A stretch of DNA of 64,000 nt from Bacteroidaceae bacterium (GTDB lineage Bacteria; Bacteroidota; Bacteroidia; Bacteroidales; Bacteroidaceae). A program made the translations under genes and the position numbers. Numbering within the stretch: the stretch's first letter is position 1; the number at the start of each line of letters is the position of its first letter. This document shows positions 33,878-41,700 of this stretch, piece after piece. The stretch lies in the NCBI GenBank assembly GCA_017466325.1, contig JAFTUK010000029.1:1-64000 (forward strand), given 5' to 3'. Under the pieces are notes generated by a model. It saw only the letters and a program-made list of their open reading frames with translations. It did no database searches and was not told the DNA's origin.

Positions 33878-34702
33878 TCATGGCCAATCGCTCAATTTGC
33901 AAACCGCCTCCACCCGTCTTTCCACGTCATCCGGCAAGGCGGAGAAGAAGTCCATGGAGGTGATGCGTTCCACCTCGTCCACGGAATTGACGTACTTGTC
34001 GCGCTTATTGTTGCCCGCCTCGTTCTTATAGATGAAACCTATGGCACGGGGATTGCCGCTCTGCACTCCCGTCAGCACCACCTTGAAGAAAGCATCGGGG
34101 ATGCGGATTTTGAACTCCTTGCCTATGTAGCCGTACTTGGGCGTGCGGTAGTTGATGGGGCCGCACACTATGTAGACAGGTTCCTCCTCTGCCCAACGGC
34201 GGCACGCCTCCTCCAGTTCCTTCCAGTCGCCACGGTTCAGGTTGTGGTTCTGCGGACAAATGTTCGTCATGTAGAAACTCTCGTTCATGGCACGCCAATG
34301 ATACTTGTTGTCACCGGCAGGGCACATGTGCCCCCTATCCCAACCGCTACCCGAATACTCCTTCGTGGTAACGGCCTCATCCTCGGGGAGTTTTGGATTG
34401 GGATAGAACTTGCTGCTGCGGCTCTCCCTCACCACCAGTTTTTCCTCGTTCAGTTCCCATGCCACCCAGTTGGGGATATAAAGTTCGGGATTGTAGGAAA
34501 CTGTGTATCCGTACTGCTCCAATAGGATTTCCGCACGCTCCTTGGTGGATACGGGGATTTCATAGCGGACGTTTTCTGTATCTACAGACAGAGAAGTCTC
34601 CTTTTCTTGCAAGGGTGATACTTCATTCTCTTGCCCTTGTCCGAAGGCAAAGTACAATGCCGCCAACAAGACTAATATTATTGTTGTATATAATTTGTTC
34701 AT
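33878..34702 (-). CDS. DNA/RNA non-specific endonuclease, exported
   Basis: The 274-residue product begins with a hydrophobic export or anchor segment (TTIILVLLAALYFAFG). It carries the nuclease signature DRGHMCPAGDNKY (catalytic His) followed by SFYMTNICPQNHNLNRGDWK with the metal-binding Asn. This is the beta-beta-alpha-Me NUC family, which cleaves nucleic acids outside the cytoplasm, for nutrient use or defence. It is a single gene without clear neighbours in function. Confidence 0.9.
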   Translation of the reverse strand: MNKLYTTIILVLLAALYFAFGQGQENEVSPLQEKETSLSVDTENVRYEIPVSTKERAEILLEQYGYTVSYNPELYIPNWVAWELNEEKLVVRESRSSKFYPNPKLPEDEAVTTKEYSGSGWDRGHMCPAGDNKYHWRAMNESFYMTNICPQNHNLNRGDWKELEEACRRWAEEEPVYIVCGPINYRTPKYGYIGKEFKIRIPDAFFKVVLTGVQSGNPRAIGFIYKNEAGNNKRDKYVNSVDEVERITSMDFFSALPDDVERRVEAVCKLSDWP

Positions 34703-34725
34703 TTGGAGATTTTTGTCCTCGGCGC

Positions 34726-34746
34726 ATCTCCCTCACAGAGGGAGAT
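34726..34746. repeat. REP-like hairpin
   Basis: ATCTCCCTC-ACA-GAGGGAGAT is a perfect 9-bp palindrome with a 3-nt loop, of the same kind as those at 7209-7252 and 7719-7751. It sits in the spacer between the endonuclease gene and the PEGA protein gene. Confidence 0.85.
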
Positions 34747-34833
34747 TCACCTCGGAATTAGTTACTATTGTAATTTGGTGTTTTAATTTGTACTTTTAGG
34801 TTCTTTTATTCTCTTTTGGGGATGCACAAATTC

Positions 34834-36969
34834 TCAACGCACCACAGCACGCACGGTGTGCCCGATGAAGCGGTCGTTGCAGTACATGACGTGATTGCCC
34901 GAACTGAAGGACAAGCCCCACGCGCCGTACGGACGGCTCTCGTAGAGCGAAGCCGACCAGCAGTAGCCGTAGTCGCCTTCTAAGTAGAGGATACTATCGT
35001 AGCGAAAGCCGGCAGCAGGCAGAAAGATTGAATTGCCGTTAGGACCGGTTACCTTGTGGCCCTTTGTACCGTTTTGGGTAGTCCAGGTCCAAGTGCACTC
35101 GTTCACCAGTTCGTTTAGCTCATCATAGGTGGGCATGCGCCATTCTGCACCCATATTGACATAGGCAGCATCGTCCTCGAGGTCAAGGACGGTCTTGTTG
35201 TCTACGGTGCCGTAAGAACTTTTGGTATAGTACTTGGTCATTGATGTAGAACTGCCCTGGCACCATTTGTAGGTACTCCAATTGTAAGTGCTGAAGCCTT
35301 GGGCACAGCGCCTCTTTGTAGAGGTCTCGCCCCAGGCAAAGTAGTCGCCATAGTCCTCGGGAAAGTCGGCACCGACATTGCGGTCAGCCCACAAGGTTCC
35401 GCTGGGAAGACCAAGGTTGACGGTGCCAAGCGACATTCCCTTCTCCAAAGATTCTGATACGGCAGACATCTGGGCTTCATTAACAAGGAAGTTAAGTTTC
35501 TTATCCTTATACCCAGACTTCTTCAGCAGAATTTCATGCTTGCCTATAAGGAATTCGGACAGGAACATGGGCGTAGTACCTACCTTCTTGCCGTCTATCC
35601 ATATCTCGGCCTCGACTGGAGTGGAGTTTATATCTACCGAGCCATATATTGGACTGGGAGGACTCAAAGCTATTGTACCTGTGGCACTGCTTCTTCCAAT
35701 CTGTATCTCCTGCTGAGATGATTTATGACCAGGGAGACGGCATTCCACAAGATATGTACCATAGCCCAACTCCAAAGTACAAGAGCCAGTGCCTCGCTTC
35801 TGTTCGTCTATCCAAATCTCTGCATTATTGGCAACGGAGAACCTGGCATTGACATACTGAGGTTCAAGGGATATGTTTACTATATGCTTATTCTTTGGAT
35901 CGTTTACCACGATTGTTCCACTCTTTACAGCATGACGTGGGGCTTGCACCCTATACGAATATGTGCCAAAGGGCATACGCTTGGTAGTTGTGCCATCTAC
36001 CACTTCAAGCATCTGACCGTCCAGTTCCACCATGGCTTTGTTGGGAGTAACCTTGAAAAGCACATACTGAGATGTCACTGATGGACGAGCAGTTGCCCCA
36101 CCGTCCTGAGGTTTGGTTTGAAGAATGACATTATATTTTCTCTTTTCCTTGCTCCTCAATGCAAGTATTTCCTCGGCATCTATCACCCTTTCATTGGTAC
36201 CTTCACCCTTGACGCTGATATATGACAGTTCGTCCAGTTCCTTGGACAAAGATGAGACGGTGGCCTCCACTTCCCGGATTTTCTTTTCCAAACGATTCAA
36301 GGCACCTTCGGATGTCTTCCGTGCCAAAAGGTTGTCGTATTCTGCATTCAGTTTGTCCAATTCTGTCCTCACTGTTTCCAAACGGGCATGTAGATTCTGC
36401 AAATGTTCCACATTGATAATCAAAGAATCCACATACACACCTGCCATTGAGCGAGAAGAACGATGTTCCAGTTTCAGCCTTGGATTGTAATTGGGAGTTA
36501 TCCTTATCTCGCTGTTTATCTCTATCAGCGCCCAGCCATTACCATGCAGGATATAGTGTCCACCCTCGTCGGACAACTCCATGTAGATAGGTTTCTCCAC
36601 GATGTCCACATTGAAGCCCACATACGCATTCGCCTTAAGCAAGACTTGACCTGTCTTGGTGCTTATCACGCTTCCTTTCTTGGAAACCTTGAAGACACGG
36701 TCAGTAGCAGCACTGATATCAAGTAGCATTTCATACTCGTACACATTATTGCCCAAAGCCTTTGGCATGGTGACTTTAGGATCGCTATTTACCGTAGTGG
36801 ATATAATAAGGTCGGGCGACTTGGAATGAAACAGGACACCGGCCTTTCCACCGAGCTGGGCAGTTCTGTTCAACCTGACGTCACGAGATATACTAATCAT
36901 GGACGACTGGGCAAAAACAGCCGAACACAGCACACATAATACAAAGAAGAGACAAAAACGTTGCTTCAT
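34834..36969 (-). CDS. exported PEGA-repeat and FISUMP-domain protein
   Basis: The 711-residue product has a signal peptide (to about residue 20). An N-terminal beta region follows, then a coiled coil (about 195-260, rich in LDKLNAEYDNLLA-type heptads). Three PEGA-like beta modules come next (about 320-520, for example VTPNKAMVELDGQ, ISLEPQYVNARFSVANNAE, STPVEAEIWIDGKKVGTTP). A C-terminal Fibrobacter succinogenes major-paralogue (FISUMP) domain from about 540 has GLPSGTLWADRNVGA, YFAWGE, EWRMPTYDEL and a final RAVVR. It probably acts at the cell surface; no enzyme function is evident. Confidence 0.85.
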   Translation of the reverse strand: MKQRFCLFFVLCVLCSAVFAQSSMISISRDVRLNRTAQLGGKAGVLFHSKSPDLIISTTVNSDPKVTMPKALGNNVYEYEMLLDISAATDRVFKVSKKGSVISTKTGQVLLKANAYVGFNVDIVEKPIYMELSDEGGHYILHGNGWALIEINSEIRITPNYNPRLKLEHRSSRSMAGVYVDSLIINVEHLQNLHARLETVRTELDKLNAEYDNLLARKTSEGALNRLEKKIREVEATVSSLSKELDELSYISVKGEGTNERVIDAEEILALRSKEKRKYNVILQTKPQDGGATARPSVTSQYVLFKVTPNKAMVELDGQMLEVVDGTTTKRMPFGTYSYRVQAPRHAVKSGTIVVNDPKNKHIVNISLEPQYVNARFSVANNAEIWIDEQKRGTGSCTLELGYGTYLVECRLPGHKSSQQEIQIGRSSATGTIALSPPSPIYGSVDINSTPVEAEIWIDGKKVGTTPMFLSEFLIGKHEILLKKSGYKDKKLNFLVNEAQMSAVSESLEKGMSLGTVNLGLPSGTLWADRNVGADFPEDYGDYFAWGETSTKRRCAQGFSTYNWSTYKWCQGSSTSMTKYYTKSSYGTVDNKTVLDLEDDAAYVNMGAEWRMPTYDELNELVNECTWTWTTQNGTKGHKVTGPNGNSIFLPAAGFRYDSILYLEGDYGYCWSASLYESRPYGAWGLSFSSGNHVMYCNDRFIGHTVRAVVR

Positions 36970-37185
36970 TATTTTCACAGATCTATTATTATTTCTCTTT
37001 CGTTTATTGTTATAAGAATACACAAGCCTTGGGTGAACGAACAGATTGGATGATGCGGAATATCAATTCGGTGTCGGCAGCCAGAGTTTGTCATTTATTA
37101 TCAGTTCTGTCAGGATTGCTACCTGGGGACAGTTTGTCCCTACGAATTCTGCCAGTTACGAGTCGCAATTTCTCGCCTTCTTGCG

Positions 37186-38391
37186 TTAATGGCAATGGCA
37201 ACACTGTTTCTTCTTTCTCAAGCCGAGTTTGGGGAGGACGAGGGCATTGACAAGCAGAAGCAGGAGCAAGCCCGTGCATATCCAACTGAACACGCCGGCA
37301 TGCTCATCGTGGCAGGAATGTACCTCCTTCAACTGATAGAGGAAATCTACCATACCGGAGAACTGGAGCATGTCGATGAGATAGCCGAAGGCCATGGCAC
37401 CGAGAACTATAGAAAGGATATAAACCAGCATGGTGCGCAATCCCAAGGAACGGCGGATGAGAAGCATGGATGCGAAGTTGCATGCAGGTCCCGCCATGAG
37501 CATAACCAGGGCGGCACCCGGCGTGAGGCCCTTCATCATCAAGGCCACGGCAATGGGTATGCTGCCCGTAGCACAGAGATACATGGGCATGGCTATGCAA
37601 AGGACAAGGAGCATGCTGGCAAGCGTATTGCCCTGGAAGACGGCAAAATATTCCGTGGGAACAAGCACCGTGATTGCGGCGGCCACAACCAAACCTATTA
37701 CCAACCATTTGCCTATGTCTTCCATCATGTCCACATAGGCATAGGTCAGTGCTTCCTTGATCTTGGTGAAGAAACTCTTGTGACTATGGCAAGCATCCTC
37801 TGCCTTCTTCTCTTCCGAATGGCAATGGCAAACGTGCTCAGCCTCCTCCTTATGTGAGTGGCAACAGCAGGAATGTTCTTCTGCCTTCTCTTCCTCCGAA
37901 TGGCAATGGCAAACGTGCTCTGCCTCTTCCTTATGTGAGTGGCAACAGCAGGAATGTTCTTCGGTCTTCTTTTCCTCCGAATGGCAACAACATTTATTCT
38001 CTGGTTCTACCTTGTCCACGATGACACCGCCGAAGATGGCCGTAAACAGGGCGGCTATGGGGCGCACTATGGCAAAGGGGAGTCCCATGAGGGAGAATGT
38101 GGCTATGATGGAATCCACACCCGTCTGCGGGGTGGCAATGAGGAAAGACACCACGGCGCCCTTGGAGGCACCTTCTTTCCTGAGCGACATGACCGTGGGT
38201 ATCACTCCGCACGAGCACAAAGGCAGGGGTATGCCCAGCAGGGCGGCATTGAGCACGCTACGGAAGGACTTGCGCGAAAGATACTTGGTATAGAACTTGC
38301 CTGGCACGAAGGCATGCATCAGGCCTGCCAGCAGAAAGCCCAGCAGCAGGTAGGGCGACATGCCGGTAATCAGATAAACAACTTCTTGCAT
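37186..38391 (-). CDS. SO_0444-type Cu/Zn efflux permease with His/Cys-rich loop
   Basis: The 401-residue membrane protein has two permease halves (LLGFLLAGLMHAFVPGKFY, GIPLPLCSCGVIP; later MPMYLCATGSIPIAVALM, MLMAGPACNFASM) as in the DUF318/ArsP-like SO_0444 family of proposed Cu/Zn exporters. Between them is a hydrophilic loop with about 70 residues of HSCCCHSHKEEAEHVCHCHS type, in which a 27-residue unit is repeated about twice. The C terminus is again CCHCH. The loop is very likely a metal-binding sink. A TACCTTTG -7 box is at 38419-38426. The Fur-family gene nearby suggests metal control. Confidence 0.85.
   Translation of the reverse strand: MQEVVYLITGMSPYLLLGFLLAGLMHAFVPGKFYTKYLSRKSFRSVLNAALLGIPLPLCSCGVIPTVMSLRKEGASKGAVVSFLIATPQTGVDSIIATFSLMGLPFAIVRPIAALFTAIFGGVIVDKVEPENKCCCHSEEKKTEEHSCCCHSHKEEAEHVCHCHSEEEKAEEHSCCCHSHKEEAEHVCHCHSEEKKAEDACHSHKSFFTKIKEALTYAYVDMMEDIGKWLVIGLVVAAAITVLVPTEYFAVFQGNTLASMLLVLCIAMPMYLCATGSIPIAVALMMKGLTPGAALVMLMAGPACNFASMLLIRRSLGLRTMLVYILSIVLGAMAFGYLIDMLQFSGMVDFLYQLKEVHSCHDEHAGVFSWICTGLLLLLLVNALVLPKLGLRKKKQCCHCH
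37806..37990. repeat. 81-bp in-frame repeat coding for metal-binding units
   Basis: Two full copies and a partial third of an 81-bp unit (27 codons) encode the CCCHSHKEEAEHVCHCHS stretches of the permease loop. Confidence 0.85.
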
Positions 38392-38476
38392 ACGTGTAGT
38401 AAATAATGTTTCCACGTGCAAAGGTACACCGAAGTCCTTGCAAGTGAAAAGCAAAAGGGGGGCTATGGGATGACGG

Positions 38477-38548
38477 TTATCTGTGAAGAATAGAATCATC
38501 TATCTGCTTGAAGAGCGACAATATGATTTCATCCCTTTCAGAACACAT
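38477..38548 (-). pseudogene. 23-codon remnant, possibly of a HEPN-type partner gene
   Basis: Overlapping the last codons of the nucleotidyltransferase gene, an ATG opens a frame reading MCSERDEIILSLFKQIDDSI and then LHR and stop. Position and overlap are those of HEPN/DUF86 partner genes behind minimal nucleotidyltransferases, whose first helix has a similar pattern. The frame stops after 23 codons, so if it was such a gene only the first helix is left. The similarity is judged by eye and weak. Confidence 0.3.
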
Positions 38549-38831
38549 ACACGCCATCCCTTTCTATTTGTTTCTCCAGCAACTTATTCATATTGTGGTG
38601 TCTCCTGATAACATCCACAGAACACCCGAACAGGTTTTCCAGAAACTGCTTCAATGCTACCAGCACATAGATATCCGGTTCCATATCCACACAGACATCC
38701 ACGTCGCTTTCAGCGTCATGCTCGTTTCTGGCTACGGACCCAAAGATGCACAGAGAGCGGATTCCGAATTGCTGTTTCAGAACCGTCATGTGCTTCTTTG
38801 CCAATTCTATGTATTCATTTCTTGTTTTCAT
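38538..38831 (-). CDS. minimal nucleotidyltransferase (MNT family)
   Basis: This 97-residue protein has the polymerase-beta fold signature IFGSVARNE followed by the metal ligands DVDVCVDM, the MntA type known from HEPN/MNT toxin-antitoxin pairs, where it AMPylates or neutralises the HEPN ribonuclease. Here no full HEPN gene is present, only a possible 23-codon remnant. A perfect promoter (38838-38869) ends only 6 bp before this ATG (3 bp before the next ATG up), so the transcript would be nearly leaderless. Confidence 0.85.
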   Translation of the reverse strand: MKTRNEYIELAKKHMTVLKQQFGIRSLCIFGSVARNEHDAESDVDVCVDMEPDIYVLVALKQFLENLFGCSVDVIRRHHNMNKLLEKQIERDGVYVF

Positions 38832-38837
38832 CATGTG

Positions 38838-38869
38838 CAAAGATACGATTAAGCGAGCGAAAAAACAAA
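38838..38869 (-). promoter_or_regulatory. promoter of the nucleotidyltransferase gene
   Basis: On the minus strand TTTG (38866-38869), 20 bp and TATCTTTG (38838-38845) match the consensus exactly. Confidence 0.8.
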
Positions 38870-38920
38870 TCATATTTGATTTTTCCGAGCGTGAGTACCT
38901 TAGATTAACAACCAAAGTTG

Positions 38921-39364
38921 CTATTTAGAAGCACATTTCGGGCACAGACCCTTGACGATGAATTCCATGTCCCGGGCTTCAAAACCTTCGGGCAGGGCGA
39001 TGTGGGGGATGGGCATATCCATCAGGCAGATGGTCTTTTGGCACGAGGTGCAGGTGAAGTGTACGTGGCCATGGCGGTGGTCATGACCGGGACAGGTGCA
39101 GAGACAATACTTCTGCATGCCCGAACCGTCGTCGATGGTGTGCAGGAGGCGTTTTTCCGCCAGCAGTGTCAGGGTGCGGAACACGCTGGAGTTGTCGGCC
39201 GTGACCATCTTCTCCATGATGTCCTGCAGGGAGAAGGCACCGCCGTGCATCTGCTCGATGATGGTCTTCAGCACCAGCAGGCGCACGGCGGTTATGCGGA
39301 TGCCTGCCTCTAAGAGTATGGATTCGTATGTGGAGCGGGCGTGCATGGGCGCGGATGAGGGCAT
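38921..39364 (-). CDS. Fur-family metal-dependent repressor
   Basis: The 147-residue protein has the winged-helix part (ILLEAGIRITAVRLLVLKTI, SSVFRTLTLLAEKRLL), a His-rich metal site (CPGHDHRHGHVHFTC) and the structural zinc pairs CTSC and CPKC. It could be a Zur- or Fur-type sensor. The ATG is placed at 39364, where it overlaps the preceding ABC gene's stop (TAATATG). The operon context with an exporter and the closeness to the Cu/Zn permease suggest control of metal efflux or uptake; this is inference. Confidence 0.9.
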   Translation of the reverse strand: MPSSAPMHARSTYESILLEAGIRITAVRLLVLKTIIEQMHGGAFSLQDIMEKMVTADNSSVFRTLTLLAEKRLLHTIDDGSGMQKYCLCTCPGHDHRHGHVHFTCTSCQKTICLMDMPIPHIALPEGFEARDMEFIVKGLCPKCASK

Positions 39365-39365
39365 A

Positions 39366-40106
39366 TTACAGTTCAAAGTAGTTCTCCAGTTCTGCCGTAG
39401 CCTCTCCGTTGGCGTTCTCTATGTCGCGGATAATCACGCCGTGTTCCAACAGGGCAATGCGCGGACAGATGTCCACGGTGTGCTGGAGGTTGTGGCTGGA
39501 GACGAGGATGGTGGCTCCGGTCTTCCTGTTGTAATCCTGCAGGAGGTGCTTTATGGCATTCTGGCTGGAAGGGTCGAGGAAGTTGAAGGGTTCGTCCAGG
39601 ATGAGCACCTTGGGTTGCAGGAGCATGGCGCCCACTATGCCCACCTTCTGCTTGTTGCCGGCAGAAAGGTTGCGGATGAGCTTCTTCTGCCCTGCCACTT
39701 CGCCTGCCATGAAGTGCCCGAATTCCTGGAGGAAGGCATCCACATCCTCCTGCTTGCGGCCAGAGATGCGCCCCAGGAACTGGAAATACTCGTCGGGGGT
39801 GAGGTAGTCGATCAGGAAGGATTCGTCCACGAAGGCTCCCGTCCAGTCCTTCCAGTCCTCTGTGGTGGAGACGTCCACGTCCGACTTTGCCAAGCCGTCT
39901 GCCATTTCCTCCGGTGAGGGCTGCATGAGCACACGGCCGGAATCGGCCTTTATCAGATCGAGCATCAGGCGGAACAGGGTGCTCTTACCGGCACCGTTGT
40001 TGCCCACCAGGCCCAGCATTTCGCCGTCCTTTATTTCGTAGCGCTCTATGTCCACGGCCACTTTCTCGCCAAAGGTCTTCTTCAGGTTCTCTATGATTAT
40101 CTTCAT
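39366..40106 (-). CDS. ABC transporter ATP-binding protein
   Basis: The 246-residue ATPase shows Walker A GNNGAGKST (about 36-44), the signature LSAGNKQKVGIV, Walker B VLILDEPFNFLDPSS and the switch His in SSHNLQHT. It works with the DUF5687 membrane protein encoded 34 bp upstream. The substrate is unknown. Confidence 0.92.
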   Translation of the reverse strand: MKIIIENLKKTFGEKVAVDIERYEIKDGEMLGLVGNNGAGKSTLFRLMLDLIKADSGRVLMQPSPEEMADGLAKSDVDVSTTEDWKDWTGAFVDESFLIDYLTPDEYFQFLGRISGRKQEDVDAFLQEFGHFMAGEVAGQKKLIRNLSAGNKQKVGIVGAMLLQPKVLILDEPFNFLDPSSQNAIKHLLQDYNRKTGATILVSSHNLQHTVDICPRIALLEHGVIIRDIENANGEATAELENYFEL

Positions 40107-40140
40107 AATGCGTTTCTATGCTTCTGTGTTTTGTGTTCGG

Positions 40141-41640
40141 TTATGAATTGCGGCTCGTGCGGAAACCGTCCATGTTTACGTATCTTCTGGCCATGAAGCG
40201 GGTGTAGATGTTGCGCAGCCACACCTTGTGCGTGGCAATGCCCAGCGTGCCCAAGGCTATCAGTGCCACATATCCCCACACGTCTCCCAGCACGAGTACC
40301 AGCAACTTCTCCAGGAGTATGGGCAGGAACAGGACAACCATACTGACTATCTGCTGCATCGTATTGCCCTGCTTGCCGGTGAGTTTCTGGTTCAGGGGCA
40401 AGGTGTTGTTGTTGTAAACCGCCATCTGGAATATCATGGGATACATGACACCTGCCGTCAGGAACAGGTATCCGAGATTCATCCACAGGGAACTCCTGCC
40501 GGCAATGATGAGGGGCAGGACAATGAGGAAGGGAAATATGAGCACGGCGGTGTTGAAGTAGTACTTTGCGCGCAACAGGGCGTAGATGCTCTCCCTTCTG
40601 GCCATGAGGCCGTCTATGTAGTTGCCCTCGTAGCACATGATGGTTATGAGGGTCATCATGCCAAGGACCATGTAGTCGTACATGCACACGAAGGACGACA
40701 TGAAGGCCCCGCTATACACATCGCTGAAGTACTGTATCACGGAGAAGAACAGGATGAAGCCTATGCCCACGAAGAACTGCATGCGCACCTGGCTGTTGCG
40801 CATCCTCAACTTTATCTCCATCTTCAGGTACTCGCCCAGCGTGCCCCAGCGGTTCAGGTAGTTCATCTGCGTGGCGCTCTTCAGTTCCACCTCCTCCTTC
40901 TTGGCCACCTCGTTGTACACCATACGCATCTGCAGGGCATAGTTCGCCCAGTAGAACAGGGCAATGAGTGCAGCCGCACCTATAATATATAAAAGGTTGC
41001 CCTTGGCAAACTCGTACATCATCACGGTGCACGGCATGTCCAGAGGGTTCTTGTCGGGCACGAGCATCAGCGCCACAATGCCTCCGTGCACGGCCAGGGG
41101 CAGAAGCACCCACAGGAAACTCTTCATGCACAGGGCACGGCAGAACAGGTAGCACAACCCGTCGGCCACGCACAAAAGCCACCATCCCAGGAGCCACAGG
41201 AGGAAACCTCCCCACCCCAGCAGCGGGAGCACGCAGATGGCTCCGAAGGGCACGAGCATGAAGCCCCAGAAGAGATTGCCCGAACTGAATGCCGTGCGGA
41301 GCAGGTAGATATTCATCAGGAACGACCTTCGCACTGGCAGGATGCTATACTGGCGAACCTGCTGGGCGGGTGTCTCCTGCAACCCGAAGCGTGTCCAGAA
41401 GTCCACCAGCAAGAGCCAGGGCAGGAACCCGTCCATCACGTGGAAGGCCGCCACACCGGGATACATGCCGCTGAATCCCATGGGGAGCATCGCTCCCATA
41501 AGAAGCAGTATGGCGGCATAGTAGAGGACCATGAACCACATCAGTATCTTCATGAAGCGGTTCTTCTCCAACATGGGGTGACGCTTGTCCTTCAGTTCCT
41601 GCTGCTCTACAAGCAGACGGTACAAACGGTACTTGTTCAT
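40141..41640 (-). CDS. DUF5687-type ABC transporter membrane subunit
   Basis: The 499-residue protein has about ten to twelve hydrophobic segments, starting after a charged N terminus (HPMLEKNRFMKILMWFMVLYY). This is the DUF5687 type, which in Bacteroidetes is paired with an ATPase gene like the one behind it. A large cytosolic loop (MRMVYNEVAKKEEVELKSA) sits in the middle. Export of a lipid or peptide is possible but not shown. Confidence 0.8.
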   Translation of the reverse strand: MNKYRLYRLLVEQQELKDKRHPMLEKNRFMKILMWFMVLYYAAILLLMGAMLPMGFSGMYPGVAAFHVMDGFLPWLLLVDFWTRFGLQETPAQQVRQYSILPVRRSFLMNIYLLRTAFSSGNLFWGFMLVPFGAICVLPLLGWGGFLLWLLGWWLLCVADGLCYLFCRALCMKSFLWVLLPLAVHGGIVALMLVPDKNPLDMPCTVMMYEFAKGNLLYIIGAAALIALFYWANYALQMRMVYNEVAKKEEVELKSATQMNYLNRWGTLGEYLKMEIKLRMRNSQVRMQFFVGIGFILFFSVIQYFSDVYSGAFMSSFVCMYDYMVLGMMTLITIMCYEGNYIDGLMARRESIYALLRAKYYFNTAVLIFPFLIVLPLIIAGRSSLWMNLGYLFLTAGVMYPMIFQMAVYNNNTLPLNQKLTGKQGNTMQQIVSMVVLFLPILLEKLLVLVLGDVWGYVALIALGTLGIATHKVWLRNIYTRFMARRYVNMDGFRTSRNS

Positions 41641-41655
41641 CGCTATTCAAATGAC

Positions 41656-41691
41656 CCTTAGGACTTTAGAGACCTTAAGGACCTTAGGGCT
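41656..41691. repeat. 9-bp tandem array, four units
   Basis: ccttaggac, tttagagac, cttaaggac and cttagggct lie in phase in the spacer between sppA and the DUF5687 gene. The units match those at 27625-27660. Confidence 0.88.
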
Positions 41692-41700
41692 GTTTATTGT

